64,000 nt of DNA from Nitratireductor thuwali (GCF_036621415.1 NZ_CP030943.1:148700-212699); one strand, 5' to 3'; counted from the first letter of the stretch, positions 7,537-17,020 are shown. The notes: generated by a model from the letters alone, not told the origin. Translations and numbers: made by a program.

Positions 7537-10500
7537 TCAGGCAGCCTTCTCAACTCCTGGCGCGGTGGCGATGGCGTCATCGGCCAGCTGCTTTTCGAGC
7601 TCGTACAATTGCCGGCGCTTGTCATCAAGCTCTCCGGCAAAGGCGAAGGCTTCGCACTGGCGGGCGCGGTAGGCGGCGAGCCTGCGCTCTGCGTCCGCCA
7701 GTCGCTGGCGATACCGAAGCCGCTCGTCCTCGAACCCCGACAGCGCGTGCTCAAGCCTTGAGATTGCACCAAGCGGTGTCGTGGTGACGGGAAGTTCAAT
7801 CTCGTCTTCGGCGCCGGCGCGCATCAGCATGGTGGTGTAGCCAAATCCATCCCCACCGAACTGCTCGCCGGAGAATCCGACATCGAAGCCGCCGATCGAG
7901 GCGATCACGGTGTCGCCCTCCCGCTGCAGCTGGACGAGGGTGAGGATCTCCTTCATCAGCGCGCGGCCGGCGGGCTTGCGCTCGGAAAAGGACGTGCCGG
8001 CGACCGTCATTGCAAAGGCCTCGCCCGCGGTCGGAACACGCCGGTCGATGTCCTGTCCGATGTCGGAAATGCGGCGGGTCGCGGTCTCGATGTCGCGTTC
8101 GGCCTCGCGAATCTGACGGCGTACCGCATGCTGGTCGTCCGTATGGGCGGCGCGCAGACGCTCCAGCCGGGCGATATCGGCTTCGAGCCCGGCCTTTTGC
8201 ATCAGGCGCGGGTCGCCCGAAGCGATCGCCTTGGCCATGGCGAACTGGTTGGCCTGGCCCTCGCCCAAATCCTCGAGCCTGCGGATCGAGGTGTCGCCGG
8301 AAAGGGCCGCGGCGATGAAACGGGCCTTGCGCTCATTGTTCTGCCACATGGTGGCGTCGAGCGAACCTTCGGTGGCATAGGCGAAGATATCGATCACGTC
8401 ATGCTGATTGCCCTGCCGGCCGATGCGCCCCTCGCGCTGCTCGATCTGCGAGGGCAGCCACGGCACGTCGAGATGATGCAGGGCCTTGAGGCGCAGCTGG
8501 GCGTTGACGCCGGTGCCCACGGTTTCCGACGAGCCGATCAGGAACCGCACCTTGCCGGCATTGACGTCACCGAACAGGCGGTGCTTGGCCTGCGCGCGTC
8601 TGTAGTCCTGCATGAAGGCGATCTCCGACGCGGGCACGCCCCTGCGCACAAGCTCGTCCCGGATCCAGCGATACGCAGAGAACCCCCTGCTCTTTTCCAC
8701 GCTGATCGTGCCGAGATCGGAAAAGATCATCTGGGCGGCGCCGGGCAGATCGAAGCAATCGCCATCGGGCTTGCGATAGGTGTTCCGTGAGGTTTCCGAC
8801 CAGATGCGGAAGGCGTTACCGATCAGGTCGTTGAGCTTGTTGTCGGGCTCGTCTCCATTGTCGGGTTCGACTAGGCGCAGGTCGATTGCAGCGTGACGGC
8901 CGTCGGTGATCACCGACAACAGGATGTCGTCTCCGGGCTTTGCCGGTCCCTCCCGTTCCTCGATCGCCTTGATGCGGGCGTCGAGCACGGTCTGGTAGCG
9001 TTTGAAAGCGGCGGACGGCCTGGAGGTCCTGATCTGCCGCTTGCCGGTCGAGACCGCCGGCACCTGCACATACTGGCGCAAGTCCTCCGGCAGCACGACG
9101 TCCGCAAAGGAGCGGAACATGGCGATGAGCTCGGGCACGTTGACAAAGGTGGCAAAGCGCGTGACCGGCTTGTATTTGCCCGAGGGCTGAAGCTCGAGTT
9201 CGGTCGTCACATCGCCGAAGGTCGATGCCCAGGCGTCGAACTCGTGCAGACCGCGCTCCTTCAGCGCCTCAATGCCGAGGAAGCGCTGAACGGAGAACAT
9301 TTCGCCAAGGGTGTTGGTGATCGGGGTGCCCGAGGCCAGCACCAGCGCACGGCCGGGGTTCATCGTCTCAACGAAGCGGGACTTGACGTAGAGGTCCCAT
9401 GCCCGCTGCGAGCCCGTAGGATCGACACCTTTCAAGCTCGAGATGTTGGTGGCAAAGGAGAGCTTGCGGAACTCCTGGGCCTCGTCGACGATGATCTGAT
9501 CGATGCCGAGCTCGGAAATGGTCAGCAGATCGTCCTTTCGCGTGGCGAGCGCCTCCAGCCGTTCCTTGAGCCCCTCCTTCAGCCGCTCGAGTCGCTTGCG
9601 CGACACGCGGTCGTCGCTTCCGACCGTGGTAAGCAGGTCTTCGTAGAGCTCCAACTCGTCCTGAATCATCTGCTGTTCGAAGGTGGACGGAATGGAGATG
9701 AACCTGAACGCCGAATGGGTGATGATGATCGCATCCCAATTGGCCGTGGCGGCACGGGCGAGGAAGCGATGCCGCTTGTCCTTGGTGAAGTTGGTCTCGT
9801 CGGCAACGAGGATGCGGGCGGTCGGGTAGAGCGCCAGGAACTCGCGCGCCGCCTGCGCCAGACAATGACCGGGAACGACCAGCATCGCCTTGGCAATCAG
9901 CCCGAGCCGCTTCTGCTCCATGATGGCGGCCGCCATGGTCATGGTCTTGCCGGCTCCGACGGCGTGGGCGAGATAGGTCGAGCCCGCCGAGATAATGCGC
10001 CAGATGCCGCGTTTCTGGTGCCCATAAAGAGAAAAGGCGCCTGAGGCGCCCGGAAGCTGAAGGTGATCGCCGTTGAACGTTCGCGGGGCGATGTTGTTGA
10101 ACCGGTCGTTATAGTCCCGGACAAGCCGATCGGTGCGGCCGGGATCGGACCAGATCCATGTCTGGAACGCCGTCTTGATCTTTGTGAGCTTCTCCTTGGC
10201 CGCCTCGGTGTCGACCACATTGAGGACGCGCTTCTCGCTATCGCCCTCCTTCACGGTGTCGAAAATCTGCGGCACCCGGCTGTTGAGCGCATCGGCGAGA
10301 AGCTCGCCAGCGTGCCGCCGATCGGTGCCCCATTCCGAGGTGCCGGCGGCTGTGTACCCGAGCTGGCGTGCCTCGACCGTCCAGGAGGCGAGCTCCGGCA
10401 TGTGGCGGATCTTGATTTCGGCGCCCATCATCTCCCTGACGAAATCGACAATGTCGGCGGCGGGAATCCAGGGGGCACCCAGACGGGCCGTGATATCGGA

Positions 10501-12621
10501 CGGGCTGAGGTCGGCGGGCTGGACATCACGCAGCGCCCGGATATTGCGTTCAAACACCGGATCGAGGGCGGCGGAAGCGGCTTCCGCCGCCCTGAGTTTG
10601 TCGCGCACCTTCCCCGAGAGATAGGCGTCGGCGGTCTGCCAGGACCCGGTCTCGAGTTCGCGGAAAACGGCGTCGCCCAGCTCGGCGATAACGGTGTCCA
10701 CGTCGGCATGCATGAGCTCGGCAATGTGATCGACATCGACATGACCGCGCTCGTTGAGCACCACGGCCAGCGCATCGGCGGCACAGGTGATGACCGGCGT
10801 CGTGGGTGGGGCGATCACCCGCTCGGTAAAGATCGGACCGGGGCGCGCCGTGTTCGTCTCGAGATCGCAATCCTCGATCGAGGCGACGAGCCAGCAATCG
10901 GGATCGTCGAGGAAGGGCTGGAGATTGGGACGACGGTGCGTTTCGCGGACTTCGCCGGTCTCAAGATCCTCCTTCACCGACACGGAGGTGGAATTGACCG
11001 GACCGAAGGCACGCACGAAGTTCGACCACGCAATCCGCAGCCTGACCTGGTGCTGCTTGAAGGGCTCGTCGCGCTCCTGAGCCTTGAGGACCTCGCGCAC
11101 GGCGTCGCGGATCGGGATCAGCTTTCGGATGATTCTGGCGTGCTTTTCGGAGATGCCGTCAGCGGAGCGGCCCTTGCGCACCGTGATGGTAACCGGTTCA
11201 CCGCCGCGCATCTGCATCAGCGCCTGGTTCTTCCCGACAAAGAAGCTGCCCTCGCGCATGCCCTGCCCTTCGGGCTCATCGCATTCGTGGGCATCGCCGG
11301 CATCGGTCTCCGGGTCGACGGCTTCCGGCTCGCCGTCATAGATCGCTTCCGGAAGAAGATGGATGGCGGCGCCAAGCGCCTGCTCCAGATCGACATGAGG
11401 CTGCGGAAGGCAGGTATAGGTTTCGCCGCAAGGTCCGGACGTCGTGGCATGTGTTCCCAACACGTGATCCGGATGCTGCGCGAACCAGCGATTGATGCGG
11501 ATGGGGCCCTCGTCCTCGGTTGCAGGCCGGACCTCTTCTGTTTCCAGCCAGGACATGTCGCCATCGGCGTCGTCTGGCCTGCGCTTCCGGAAATAGAGGA
11601 TGTCGACCACCACGTTCGTGCCGGCTTCGGCCCGGAAACTGCCCTCCGGCAGGCGGACGGCGGCGACAAGATCGGCCTGTCTGGCGATCGTCTCCCGGGC
11701 GGCTGCATCGGCCTTGTCCATGGTGCCGCTGGAGGTGACGAAAGCCGCAAGTCCGCCGGGCTTCAGCCGGTCGATGGCCTTGACGATGAAATAGTCATGC
11801 AGCCGCAGACCGAGGCCGCGATACGCCCGGTCCGAACGCACCGTGCGATCGGAAAAGGGCGGGTTGCCGATCGCCAGGTCGAAATGCGCGGGCAGGTCCG
11901 TACGGGCGAAATCGCCGTTGACGATGCGGGCGCGGGGCTGGAGCAGGCGGGCGATGCGCGCGGTAACCGGGTCGAGCTCGATGCCGGTGACATGGGTGAC
12001 CGGGCACAGGTCCCCGGGCATCGGGGCGGGAAACAGCCCCGTGCCGATACCGGGTTCGAGCACCCGACCGCCGCGCCAGCCGAGCCGCAGCAGGCCCGCC
12101 CAGATGGCACGGACGATGAACGCCGGCGTAAAATGCGCATACTGCGTGCAACGGGCGAGCGAAGCGTATTCCTGCTCCGAGGTAACATCCTGTAGGTCGG
12201 CGCCGATCTCCTGCCAGTCCTTGCGAAACGCCTCCTCGCCCGGGCGCCGGAACACCGAATTGGCCAGTTCCGAGGCCCCGAACCCGGTGAACTTGATGAG
12301 AGCCGCCTGTTCCTCGACCGTCGCCGGACGGGCCTCGGTTTCGATCGTCTGGGCGAGCGCGATGGCGGCGATGTTGTCCTTGGCGCGCTGCCTCCAGCCA
12401 CGGGCCAGACCGCGATCGCCGACGAGATGAAAGTTCTCGCCACGTTCGTTGTCGGCGGTCTTGCCGGGGCGTTGTGAGGCTGCGGACACCGGCTCTTCCG
12501 GCGTATTTTCGTGATCCTCCGGCCGTTCGATCGTCGTGCCGAATACGGTGACGCCAAGACCGATGCCGGATGAAAGGGTGTTGCCGAAGAGATCAAGTGT
12601 GAAGGGGTCGTCATTGGGCAT
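7537..12621 (-). CDS. N6-adenine methylase-SF2 helicase fusion (N12-class type)
   Basis: A 1694-residue protein with two recognisable engines. An N-terminal methyltransferase domain carries LEPGIGTGLF (SAM site) and the NPPF catalytic motif at 253-256. A central-to-C-terminal superfamily 2 helicase carries GAGKT at about 889-893, DEAQ at about 1046-1049 and a motif VI-like QREGRIGRQG near 1390. A coiled-coil-like charged tail follows. I use the ATG at 12621 (MPNDDPFTLD) with GGAG upstream; the frame open to 12687 has poor composition. Such fusions occur on conjugative elements. Likely role is DNA modification or remodelling during transfer or establishment; no nuclease domain is visible. Confidence 0.88.
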   Translation of the reverse strand: MPNDDPFTLDLFGNTLSSGIGLGVTVFGTTIERPEDHENTPEEPVSAASQRPGKTADNERGENFHLVGDRGLARGWRQRAKDNIAAIALAQTIETEARPATVEEQAALIKFTGFGASELANSVFRRPGEEAFRKDWQEIGADLQDVTSEQEYASLARCTQYAHFTPAFIVRAIWAGLLRLGWRGGRVLEPGIGTGLFPAPMPGDLCPVTHVTGIELDPVTARIARLLQPRARIVNGDFARTDLPAHFDLAIGNPPFSDRTVRSDRAYRGLGLRLHDYFIVKAIDRLKPGGLAAFVTSSGTMDKADAAARETIARQADLVAAVRLPEGSFRAEAGTNVVVDILYFRKRRPDDADGDMSWLETEEVRPATEDEGPIRINRWFAQHPDHVLGTHATTSGPCGETYTCLPQPHVDLEQALGAAIHLLPEAIYDGEPEAVDPETDAGDAHECDEPEGQGMREGSFFVGKNQALMQMRGGEPVTITVRKGRSADGISEKHARIIRKLIPIRDAVREVLKAQERDEPFKQHQVRLRIAWSNFVRAFGPVNSTSVSVKEDLETGEVRETHRRPNLQPFLDDPDCWLVASIEDCDLETNTARPGPIFTERVIAPPTTPVITCAADALAVVLNERGHVDVDHIAELMHADVDTVIAELGDAVFRELETGSWQTADAYLSGKVRDKLRAAEAASAALDPVFERNIRALRDVQPADLSPSDITARLGAPWIPAADIVDFVREMMGAEIKIRHMPELASWTVEARQLGYTAAGTSEWGTDRRHAGELLADALNSRVPQIFDTVKEGDSEKRVLNVVDTEAAKEKLTKIKTAFQTWIWSDPGRTDRLVRDYNDRFNNIAPRTFNGDHLQLPGASGAFSLYGHQKRGIWRIISAGSTYLAHAVGAGKTMTMAAAIMEQKRLGLIAKAMLVVPGHCLAQAAREFLALYPTARILVADETNFTKDKRHRFLARAATANWDAIIITHSAFRFISIPSTFEQQMIQDELELYEDLLTTVGSDDRVSRKRLERLKEGLKERLEALATRKDDLLTISELGIDQIIVDEAQEFRKLSFATNISSLKGVDPTGSQRAWDLYVKSRFVETMNPGRALVLASGTPITNTLGEMFSVQRFLGIEALKERGLHEFDAWASTFGDVTTELELQPSGKYKPVTRFATFVNVPELIAMFRSFADVVLPEDLRQYVQVPAVSTGKRQIRTSRPSAAFKRYQTVLDARIKAIEEREGPAKPGDDILLSVITDGRHAAIDLRLVEPDNGDEPDNKLNDLIGNAFRIWSETSRNTYRKPDGDCFDLPGAAQMIFSDLGTISVEKSRGFSAYRWIRDELVRRGVPASEIAFMQDYRRAQAKHRLFGDVNAGKVRFLIGSSETVGTGVNAQLRLKALHHLDVPWLPSQIEQREGRIGRQGNQHDVIDIFAYATEGSLDATMWQNNERKARFIAAALSGDTSIRRLEDLGEGQANQFAMAKAIASGDPRLMQKAGLEADIARLERLRAAHTDDQHAVRRQIREAERDIETATRRISDIGQDIDRRVPTAGEAFAMTVAGTSFSERKPAGRALMKEILTLVQLQREGDTVIASIGGFDVGFSGEQFGGDGFGYTTMLMRAGAEDEIELPVTTTPLGAISRLEHALSGFEDERLRYRQRLADAERRLAAYRARQCEAFAFAGELDDKRRQLYELEKQLADDAIATAPGVEKAA

Positions 12622-12707
12622 GGGTTGTTCTCCATGTGTTGGGACGCACGCCCGCCCGTCACCGGATTGGCCGGTGGCGCGACGCACGCGACAGGTTCGG
12701 GATGGGG

Positions 12708-13107
12708 TCAGCGGGTGATCAGCGAGAACGAGATGTCGTGCTCGGTGAGCTGCACCCTCAGATGGGTGGCGCCAAAATTCCGATTGGAGCTCGGGATCAG
12801 CAGGTCGGCATCAATGAATTCGACGCCGTCATCGCCCCCGAAAATGGCGGCGCTTGTAGTCCCACCAGTCCGGATTGCCCTTAGGGTGGCATTCGGCGGA
12901 ATAGACGACGAGCGGCTTTTGTCCGTCGGCGAGTTTGCCGTTTGAGATGATGTAGACCCCCCTCGTCGCCAACGAGCCACAGGCCGGGCTTTTCGCCCTG
13001 GCCGGGTTTCAAGCCGTAGTAGGGATTGCGGAAGCCGCCATTGGCGGCCGCGTCCAATGCCCCGTGCGCGATGACTTGCGCACGGCCATGATCGGGAACG
13101 TGAACAT
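12708..13107 (-). pseudogene. DUF3085-like gene broken by three one-base indels
   Basis: Reading from the ATG at 13107 (MFTFPIMAVRK), three single-base shifts restore one continuous protein. One base is missing near 13075 (RK then VIAHGALDAAANGG), one G is extra in the G run near 12960 (GDEG then VYIISNGKLADG), and one T is extra in the T run near 12840 (YKRRHF then GGDDGVEFIDADLL). The corrected length is exactly 133 codons, as expected for a small DUF3085-type plasmid protein. Two of the three breaks lie in homopolymers, which favours sequencing error over decay. Function unknown. Confidence 0.7.
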
Positions 13108-13114
13108 GGCGGCC

Positions 13115-13714
13115 TCACGCGGCCTCGGCGAGCGGCAGGTGGCGCAGATGAACCGGGAGCTTTTCCGAGATTTGCGCGTCGGTCAGATGATCCAGTAGCG
13201 CGAGGCTGCTTTCATGCCTGCCATAGACGATGACGGTGCGCTTGCCGCGATGCTCGGGTCGGAAGCTCGCGTCAGCATAGCCGCGATACCGGTCCTCGGT
13301 GGCGCTCCAGATGTGCTCGATGCGCTCCTCGCGGGTCATCGCCTTGACCGGGCGGCGCTCCCGCTCGATGATGGCGTCGCGCATCTCGACCGGCGAACCG
13401 GGCCGGGCGAGATCGCAATAGGCATGGAAGTAGCGGTCCACCCCATTGATGCGCGGCGTATAGAACACGCTGGTGATGCTGCCGGTCAGGAATTCGCCGA
13501 GGGCGAACATCTCTCCGCGCATCCAGAGCGGCGGCAGGATATCGAGCATGTAATCGTGTTCGGGTCGGGCGATCTCGAACCATTCGCCCGCGAACAGGGC
13601 GCCGTCGTCGTTCTGCCAGCGGTTGGGGCGCTGGGCGTGGCGATCGAACAGGCGGAACATCTGCCGGCGATCGGCTACGCCGAAAAAGATCTTGCGGATG
13701 GGAGAGAGGGTCAT
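13115..13714 (-). CDS. DUF1419-domain protein
   Basis: The 199-residue product starts MTLSPIRKIFFGVADRRQMF, followed by RLFDRHAQRPNRW. This is the recognisable opening of DUF1419 proteins, a family found on alphaproteobacterial plasmids and ICEs. AAGGAG precedes the ATG at 13714, so the longer frame to 13828 is rejected. It lies 7 bases upstream of the DUF3085-like gene on the same strand, indicating co-transcription. There are no catalytic motifs that I can name; the protein looks cytosolic. The role is unknown, but it recurs with the same neighbours. Confidence 0.82.
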   Translation of the reverse strand: MTLSPIRKIFFGVADRRQMFRLFDRHAQRPNRWQNDDGALFAGEWFEIARPEHDYMLDILPPLWMRGEMFALGEFLTGSITSVFYTPRINGVDRYFHAYCDLARPGSPVEMRDAIIERERRPVKAMTREERIEHIWSATEDRYRGYADASFRPEHRGKRTVIVYGRHESSLALLDHLTDAQISEKLPVHLRHLPLAEAA

Positions 13715-13837
13715 GGGTGGCTCCTTGGCCTCCGGGGCTGGAGCGCGGCTCATCCTCTCGACGTCGCCGTCCTCTTCAGCCCTTCCGGACCCCTCTCGAG
13801 CGGCCGCCTCTCCGTCCGGCCGGGTCAAGGGCCGGCG

Positions 13838-14812
13838 TCAGCCGGGCGAAGCGTCACCCTTGAGGCGGCCGGCGGGCATGCGGCAGCCGTCCTCCTTCGG
13901 CTTCTCCCTCCCTCTAGATTCCTGGTTCCTTCCCAATTCCGCGTTCCAGTCTTCCGCCGGCGGACAGCTCCGCTCGAACCCGCATCCTGCTTCGGCCGCA
14001 AGGTCTCGCAGACGGCGAGCATAGATCTCGCCCTGCGCGTTGTTGTCGGTGGCCGCCACGAGATGGGCGCCCGGCCGGTGGGCGTATGTTCGAAGGGCTT
14101 CGGCCGTGGCGGGTGCCCAGCCGCCGCCGGTGCTGAGATAGAGGGTATCCGCTCGGATGTCCTCGATCGCGGCCCGGCTCATGGCGTCGATCGCCGCCTC
14201 GGTGACACAGAGTCGAGGCGCATCGGGCCGGCCGAGACGGAACAGCACCTTGGCGCCTCCGGTCGCGAAGCCGCGCCAATCGGGACCGCGCTCCTCCCAG
14301 CCGGTAACCTCACCGGCGGAATCGGTGTGGGAGGCCCACATGCTGCCCTTCGGGCCTTCGCGCAGGAGGTTCGCGGCAACGGCTTTGCGGATCACTGCCT
14401 CGGGAATGTGGCGCGTGTCGTGGAGATAACGCCATGTCGCCGAGGCGGGCCAGGGTTTGCGCCGGACCCGCCAGCGTTCGGTGATCGTCAGGTCGGGCGC
14501 ACGGTCCCTGGCCTCGCGTGTCCAGACCGGTTCGGTCGGGACAAAGCCGACCAGTTCGGCAACGACATAGAGCGCGGCGGCAAAAGGAAAGCCGTCGAGA
14601 TGTTCCACCAGGGTGAAGACGTCGCCCTTTGCATCCGACAAGGGATCGAACCAGCCGTTGCCGTCATGGATGACGATGATGATCTCGGCGGCGCGGCGAT
14701 ACTTCATCGCCTTTCGGCTGCTCTCCTTGAGATCGAGCGCGAACCCCGCGTCTTCCAGCACGGCGCTGCAGGGGACCTTCCCTCTCAACTCTTCCAGGTC
14801 TGCTTTTTCCAT
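13838..14812 (-). CDS. DUF3991/Toprim-domain protein
   Basis: A 324-residue protein beginning MEKADLEELRGKVPCSAVLE. The middle (about 100-180) has the DUF3991-type stretch ERWRVRRKPWPASATWRYL. It is followed by a Toprim core: LCVTEAAIDAMSRA with the acidic Glu at about 205, and AATDNNAQG with Asp at about 256. These are the metal-binding positions of the fold. Toprim domains act in primases, topoisomerases and relaxase-associated proteins. The absence of a clear zinc ribbon or helicase makes an accessory replication or transfer role more likely than a stand-alone primase. ATG at 14812. Confidence 0.82.
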   Translation of the reverse strand: MEKADLEELRGKVPCSAVLEDAGFALDLKESSRKAMKYRRAAEIIIVIHDGNGWFDPLSDAKGDVFTLVEHLDGFPFAAALYVVAELVGFVPTEPVWTREARDRAPDLTITERWRVRRKPWPASATWRYLHDTRHIPEAVIRKAVAANLLREGPKGSMWASHTDSAGEVTGWEERGPDWRGFATGGAKVLFRLGRPDAPRLCVTEAAIDAMSRAAIEDIRADTLYLSTGGGWAPATAEALRTYAHRPGAHLVAATDNNAQGEIYARRLRDLAAEAGCGFERSCPPAEDWNAELGRNQESRGREKPKEDGCRMPAGRLKGDASPG

Positions 14813-15168
14813 ATCTCGCCTGCGCCTTCGCGCGCTCCTCTTATCCGATTCCCGCTCCCGGTCTTGGCGGGACGAGGATCGGCAGGCCGCGAAGAGCAAG
14901 CCGGGCAAGGGCGCGGCTGGCAACCCGGCAGTTTTGCGGGACCGGTTGATTCCGCCCGCCGCGGCGAAGCCTCCCTTGCCGGGCGCAGCGCGCAAGCGGC
15001 ACGCACATCCGCACGTCGACCGCTGCGTCGCTCTTCCTCGGCGACGATCGCGGTCACCATCTCGATGTCCATTTCCGCTTGCGGGGAGATGCGGGCAATC
15101 TCGGCGGCGACCTTAGCCCAGTTATAGAACTCGACCCGATTGCCTGGGGCACGGGCGCACGCAGCCAT
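14785..15168 (-). CDS. Hypothetical protein upstream of the Toprim gene
   Basis: Only the first 50-60 residues look genuine (FYNWAKVAAEIARISPQAEMDIEMVTAIVAEEERRSG). After that, composition drifts to Arg/Ala/Pro noise. The real product may be a shorter protein broken by an indel, or the frame may run 28 bases into the Toprim gene as drawn. It is the first minus-strand gene of the backbone block. No family recognised. Confidence 0.4.
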   Translation of the reverse strand: MAACARAPGNRVEFYNWAKVAAEIARISPQAEMDIEMVTAIVAEEERRSGRRADVRAACALRPAREASPRRAESTGPAKLPGCQPRPCPACSSRPADPRPAKTGSGNRIRGAREGAGEIWKKQTWKS

Positions 15169-15417
15169 CCGTGCCGTTCATCGACGATGAGATTGTCGGA
15201 CCGTTCAACGAGCCGTGATCAGAGGAAGTGTTCTGTTTATTCGAGTGGCAGGCCAGGGGCGGTAAGAATTCGGTCGCTGAAAGACGGCGCGGTACTGGGC
15301 GCAAAATTTACTATCCATGAAATGACTGCAAGAAGACTTGGCGGGGCAAGTGCGCCTCCAGACCTCAACTGCTCGCGGCGGTGATCGGCAAGCGCGCACC
15401 GTATGCCCGCCGGATCA

Positions 15418-15530
15418 TCTTCTAGACGGGGCCGCTGTCGGGGTGGTACTACCATGCGCCGACAGCACAGGGCTTCCGGCGATCTGCATCGACGCGCGGC
15501 ATGCCAAGGCTGCGCTCGACGCGGCCGCGT
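15418..15530 (+). mobile_element. Fragment of an IS110-family transposase
   Basis: A short plus-frame stretch reads GLPAICIDARHAKAALDAA, which matches the IS110-family DEDD-domain segment with a CIDARHAKAAL core. Nothing before or after continues the transposase, so this is a relic. It lies in a 1-kb gene-poor scrap zone. Confidence 0.6.
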
Positions 15531-15578
15531 ACGGTTGTGTGCGTCAAGTTCAGCAAGTTGGGTCGGCCATAAAATTGG

Positions 15579-15800
15579 TCACGCGGCAGCATTGAGAATG
15601 AGTTTCTCGTGTTCCTTGAGGTCGCCGCTGCTGATGCAGCGGTGTGCTTCGAGCCGGTTCTCATAGGTTTCGACAGCCATACTGCGCGCTGTGGCGACAA
15701 ACGGTTGCGCCGACAGCCATACGATACGGCTGAGGTCATGCTGAACAGCTCGACGGATTCCAGCATCCTGCGAACTTGGGCGTGGAGCTGAAAGAACGGC
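15579..15800 (-). pseudogene. Relic of an unidentified gene
   Basis: On the minus strand two frames join into one plausible C-terminal segment: EPFFQLHAQVRRMLESVEL, then after a one-base shift QHDLSRIVWLSAQPFVATAR and TYENRLEAHRCISSGDLKEH. The stop is at 15579. The helical, charged pattern could be the ligand-binding half of a regulator, but the match is too weak to name. No start or N-terminus is visible. Confidence 0.35.
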
Positions 15801-16201
15801 TCGGCCTCAGGCGCGCGGCCGTGACCGCCCCAATCAGCGAATTTGCAGAACTATCGACACTACCCGGGAAGCCAATGAGGCGAGATTGCGACGGACAGGA
15901 GTTCTCGGTATCGGCTCGATACGTTTAAGTTTGCCACAATTGCGGTTGCGGACGAAAAGTCAGGTTACAGAGCATGAAATTCGGGATGAAAAACAAATCG
16001 GAAGCATCATCCGGTCTGGAGGAACTTAGAGGTTCCAGTTCCGATTCTGCGCCCCTGTGGGAAATCCGGCTCGCCTGGGTGCTGCGCATTCCAATATTGG
16101 CGACGGCGGCACTTCACCTCTACCAGGGCACCTCCTTTGCCTCGCCACACTGGCGCTGATGGTTGTGCCGCGAAAAGACACGCCGTCCCTACCGGAAATC
16201 T
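15801..16201. other. Gene-poor stretch with one doubtful small frame
   Basis: A plus frame at 15974-16159 encodes 61 residues. It has a plausible hydrophobic segment (IRLAWVLRIPILATAALHLYQG) that appears to continue in another frame (LLCLATLALMVVPRK). It may be a broken small membrane protein. I see nothing else in these 400 bases. Confidence 0.35.
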
Positions 16202-17014
16202 TTACTTTCGGAGCCGCACACCCGGTCCGCATCCGTCTTCGCTGATAAACTCCGCGCCGCTTGATTCCAAGACCTGTTGCAGAGCCTCTACCACTTCGTC
16301 CGGGCAGGCGACGTTGCCGTTCTCGAAGCGGGTAACCGTAAGTCCAGAGACTTTTGCCTGTTTTGCGAGCTCACGGACGGAAAGTCCCAGCCCCGCTCTG
16401 GCCATCCGGCACTGAGACGGAGAAAGACGGCCATTTTGGTTGTGCTCCATCGTGCATTCCCGGTCGTGGCCAGGACTCTCCTCCGCCGGCTGATCAATTC
16501 TGTTCGCCGGGTACGCGCCTGCCGCCAGCTCCGCCAGATTCCCACGCATTCGCGAAAGCGTATCTCGGGACTGTTTCGCCACTTCGTCGTCCAGTCCGTT
16601 GCAAGTGGCAACGCAGAGTTCGGTGAAGACTTTCTTGATCCTTCTGACGAGCGGAATCGCCGCGGGCCGCAATAGAACCCGCTTCGCTCGGCGGTCGTTT
16701 TCGTCGGGCTCCCGCTTGACCAGGCCCGCAGCCTGCAAGCGATCGAGCGCGCCGACGAGGGTCATCGCCTCGCAGGAAAGCAATTGGGCCAACTGCGTCT
16801 GGCGGAGGCCTTCATTTTGCGCCACGGTCAGGAGCACGCGGGCCTCGGCAGGCGTCACTGCAAGCCCCGCGGCCTCGAATTCGAACGAAAGCTGTCGGTG
16901 GAACGACTTGGCAAAGGCGAGCGCTTCAAGGGCAAGGGCGACCTCTCCCGGCAAGCAAACACGGACTTGATCGATTTGGACAGCGACTTGGTTGCTCGGG
17001 ACTCTGTCGGGCAT
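16202..17014 (-). CDS. MarR-type regulator fused to a small XRE-type HTH protein
   Basis: Residues about 25-165 form a MarR domain (TPAEARVLLTVAQNEGLRQTQLAQLL, GLVKREPDENDRRAKRVLL). A 25-residue linker follows. Residues 196-270 are a complete small XRE-type repressor (SPSQCRMARAGLGLSVRELAKQA, VTRFENGN, GPGVRLRK), of a kind usually found as a 75-80-residue stand-alone protein. Met189 could be the old start of that second protein, so the fusion may come from loss of a MarR stop codon. It lies 6 bases after a universal stress gene on the same strand. Its targets may be that gene or the adjacent efflux operon. Confidence 0.8.
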   Translation of the reverse strand: MPDRVPSNQVAVQIDQVRVCLPGEVALALEALAFAKSFHRQLSFEFEAAGLAVTPAEARVLLTVAQNEGLRQTQLAQLLSCEAMTLVGALDRLQAAGLVKREPDENDRRAKRVLLRPAAIPLVRRIKKVFTELCVATCNGLDDEVAKQSRDTLSRMRGNLAELAAGAYPANRIDQPAEESPGHDRECTMEHNQNGRLSPSQCRMARAGLGLSVRELAKQAKVSGLTVTRFENGNVACPDEVVEALQQVLESSGAEFISEDGCGPGVRLRK

Positions 17015-17020
17015 GGATTG

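Noticed and set aside
10063..12195. Open frame of 710 codons on the plus strand opposite the methylase-helicase
   Set aside because: It is antisense to a protein with clear catalytic motifs. Its composition (Arg, Gly, His, Asp repeats) is typical of third-position GC bias, with no motifs of its own.
13214..15127. Open frame of 637 codons on the plus strand over DUF1419 and Toprim genes
   Set aside because: It spans two genes and their gap on the opposite strand; composition is that of an antisense shadow.
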